NCBI GenBank assembly: GCA_020350885.1
Contig: CP070727.1
Span: forward strand, 2,155,136 to 2,206,525
Length of the DNA: 51,390 bases
Origin: a bacterium
Lineage (GTDB): Bacteria > Krumholzibacteriota > Krumholzibacteriia > Krumholzibacteriales > Krumholzibacteriaceae
Direction: 5' to 3'
Positions 50,601 to 51,390 of this stretch are shown here, in pieces. The number at the start of each line of letters is the position of its first letter. Positions within the stretch are counted from its first letter, which is position 1. The position numbers and the translations under genes are program-made. The notes beneath the pieces are model-generated. The model was not told where the DNA came from. It was given only the letters and a program-made list of their open reading frames with translations, and searched no databases.

Positions 50601-51390
50601 ATGCAAGAAAAAATCCGATCCAAACAGATATTTCATTTATTAAATATTTTATCAACTATTATCCTTTTTTCTGTTTGCATCTGCACTTCTCTCGTAATAG
50701 CTCAGCCAGATATGAATATGAGTGACAAAGCTTATAAATCCGAAGTGCTTCAAAAGGTTGCGAGTCTATTGGAAACAAAATATGTAGTACCTGAATTGGC
50801 AAAACAATATGCAGAGGAATTTAAAAAGAAATATGAACGTGGGTCTTATGAATCTTATACAAGTCCCAAAGAATTTGCAGAGCAGATCACCGCAGATCTC
50901 ATACGTATTACAAAGGATAAGCATATAAAATTTCGATTAATAGAATCGAGCGATATTGGTGAAAAACCCGAGAGTTCCCTTCATCATCCCCTACGCTACT
51001 ACCGATTGGGTATCAAAGAGAATAAAGGATTCTCAAAACTGGAATGGATAGAAGGGAATATCGGCTATTTGGATATTAGACGATTCTATTATATTTCGGA
51101 TATCAAGGATATGGTTATCGCTGCAATGAGATTTTTATCGAATGCCAATGCCATCATTATTGATCTCAGGGAAAATGGGGGCGGATCGGGAGATTATTTG
51201 AGCAGTTACTTTTTAAAATATCCTACTCAATTGAATGGCTGGTATTCTCGTGAAGATGATTTCTTAACAGAATTTTGGACTTCTAAAGAAATAGGAGTGG
51301 AACGACTTACTGAAGTACCTCTTTTTTTATTAAAAAGTAAAAGAACATTTTCTGCTGCTGAGTCATTCGCTTATGATATGAAAGTGAGAA
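50601..51390 (+). CDS. S41-family C-terminal-processing-type peptidase, 3' end outside the window
   Basis: At least 263 codons, open to the window edge. Signal peptide near the N-terminus (LSTIILFSVCICTSLVIAQ), an N-terminal helical domain typical of the family, then the S41 core: GNIGYLDIRRFYY, IIDLRENGGGSGDY, and RTFSAAESFAYDMK with the nucleophile Ser. The catalytic Lys lies further on. Such proteins cleave C-terminal parts of exported proteins. GGGA lies just before the ATG and AAAGGAG 8 nt further up. A+T-rich codon use, like the gene before it. Confidence 0.85.
   Translation, partial: MQEKIRSKQIFHLLNILSTIILFSVCICTSLVIAQPDMNMSDKAYKSEVLQKVASLLETKYVVPELAKQYAEEFKKKYERGSYESYTSPKEFAEQITADLIRITKDKHIKFRLIESSDIGEKPESSLHHPLRYYRLGIKENKGFSKLEWIEGNIGYLDIRRFYYISDIKDMVIAAMRFLSNANAIIIDLRENGGGSGDYLSSYFLKYPTQLNGWYSREDDFLTEFWTSKEIGVERLTEVPLFLLKSKRTFSAAESFAYDMKVR

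Noticed and set aside
1..51390. CRISPR array, tRNA, rRNA, insertion sequence or prophage
   Set aside because: I saw no direct-repeat/spacer pattern, no tRNA cloverleaf, and no transposase, integrase or phage protein.

Overview
The window looks like a stretch of an anaerobic, Gram-negative genome from the Fibrobacterota-Chlorobiota-Bacteroidota side of the tree, probably one of its uncultured candidate phyla. The main pointers are two exported proteins that end in FlgD-like, type IX-secretion-style sorting domains (Asn-Pro-Phe-Asn-Pro followed by a short beta-sandwich), a ferredoxin-linked 2-oxoacid oxidoreductase, ADP-forming acetyl-CoA synthetases and a 6-oxocyclohexene-carbonyl-CoA hydrolase. 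The phylum is an inference. I see no rRNA, tRNA, CRISPR array, transposase or phage gene.

Layout. 1-2954 (+) is a carB gene cut by the window edge. 11063-2971 (-) is one molybdenum-cofactor operon: a 62-aa protein, a ModE-type regulator, MobB-MobA, MoeA, MoaA, MoaC and a MOSC-MogA fusion, followed by a receiver/PEP-pyruvate-binding protein that is split by a frameshift. 11252-12388 (+) is an AcuC-like deacetylase, divergent from that operon. 12598-30699 (+) is the centre of the window: ADP-forming acyl-CoA synthetase, CoA-transferase-GNAT fusion, KorA, KorB-gamma fusion, isocitrate dehydrogenase, an HD-domain protein, a fused aconitase-type LeuC-LeuD, a separate LeuC and LeuD, a SucC-like subunit, a SucD-citryl-CoA-lyase fusion, and a second ADP-forming acyl-CoA synthetase. 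These genes are enough to connect acetate/acetyl-CoA plus oxaloacetate with citrate, isocitrate, 2-oxoglutarate and succinyl-CoA, and every step is of a reversible, ferredoxin- or ATP-coupled type (the reductive TCA style). 30851-33540 (+) is a sodium/solute symporter flanked by two single-span microproteins, then a bacterial PH-domain membrane protein.

38732-33559 (-) is a run of a BamA-type hydrolase, a metallo-beta-lactamase hydrolase, a TauE/SafE permease, a DUF364 protein, a DUF2099 ('methanogenesis marker 8') protein and a Sir2 deacylase. 44428-39001 (-) holds two large exported proteins with FlgD-like C-termini: a legumain/caspase-like cysteine peptidase, and a repeat protein that is interrupted by an in-frame amber codon. 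The right end carries an M24 peptidase (+), an exported ankyrin-metallo-beta-lactamase fusion (-), a CBM9/DUF5916 outer-membrane-type protein (+) and the first part of an S41 peptidase (+). The last ~3.3 kb is clearly richer in A+T than the rest.

How it fits together. The central cluster looks like a self-contained carbon and energy module: acetate activation or release, carboxylating/decarboxylating 2-oxoglutarate oxidoreductase, and an ATP-citrate-lyase-like pair in place of an ordinary citrate synthase. AcuC, the GNAT domain on the CoA-transferase and Sir2 may control acetylation of its acyl-CoA enzymes. The most unusual items are the SucC plus SucD-Ccl citrate-cleaving pair, the TauE-DUF364-DUF2099 operon, and the new G-[YF]-E-x-x-V-D repeat protein with its amber codon.
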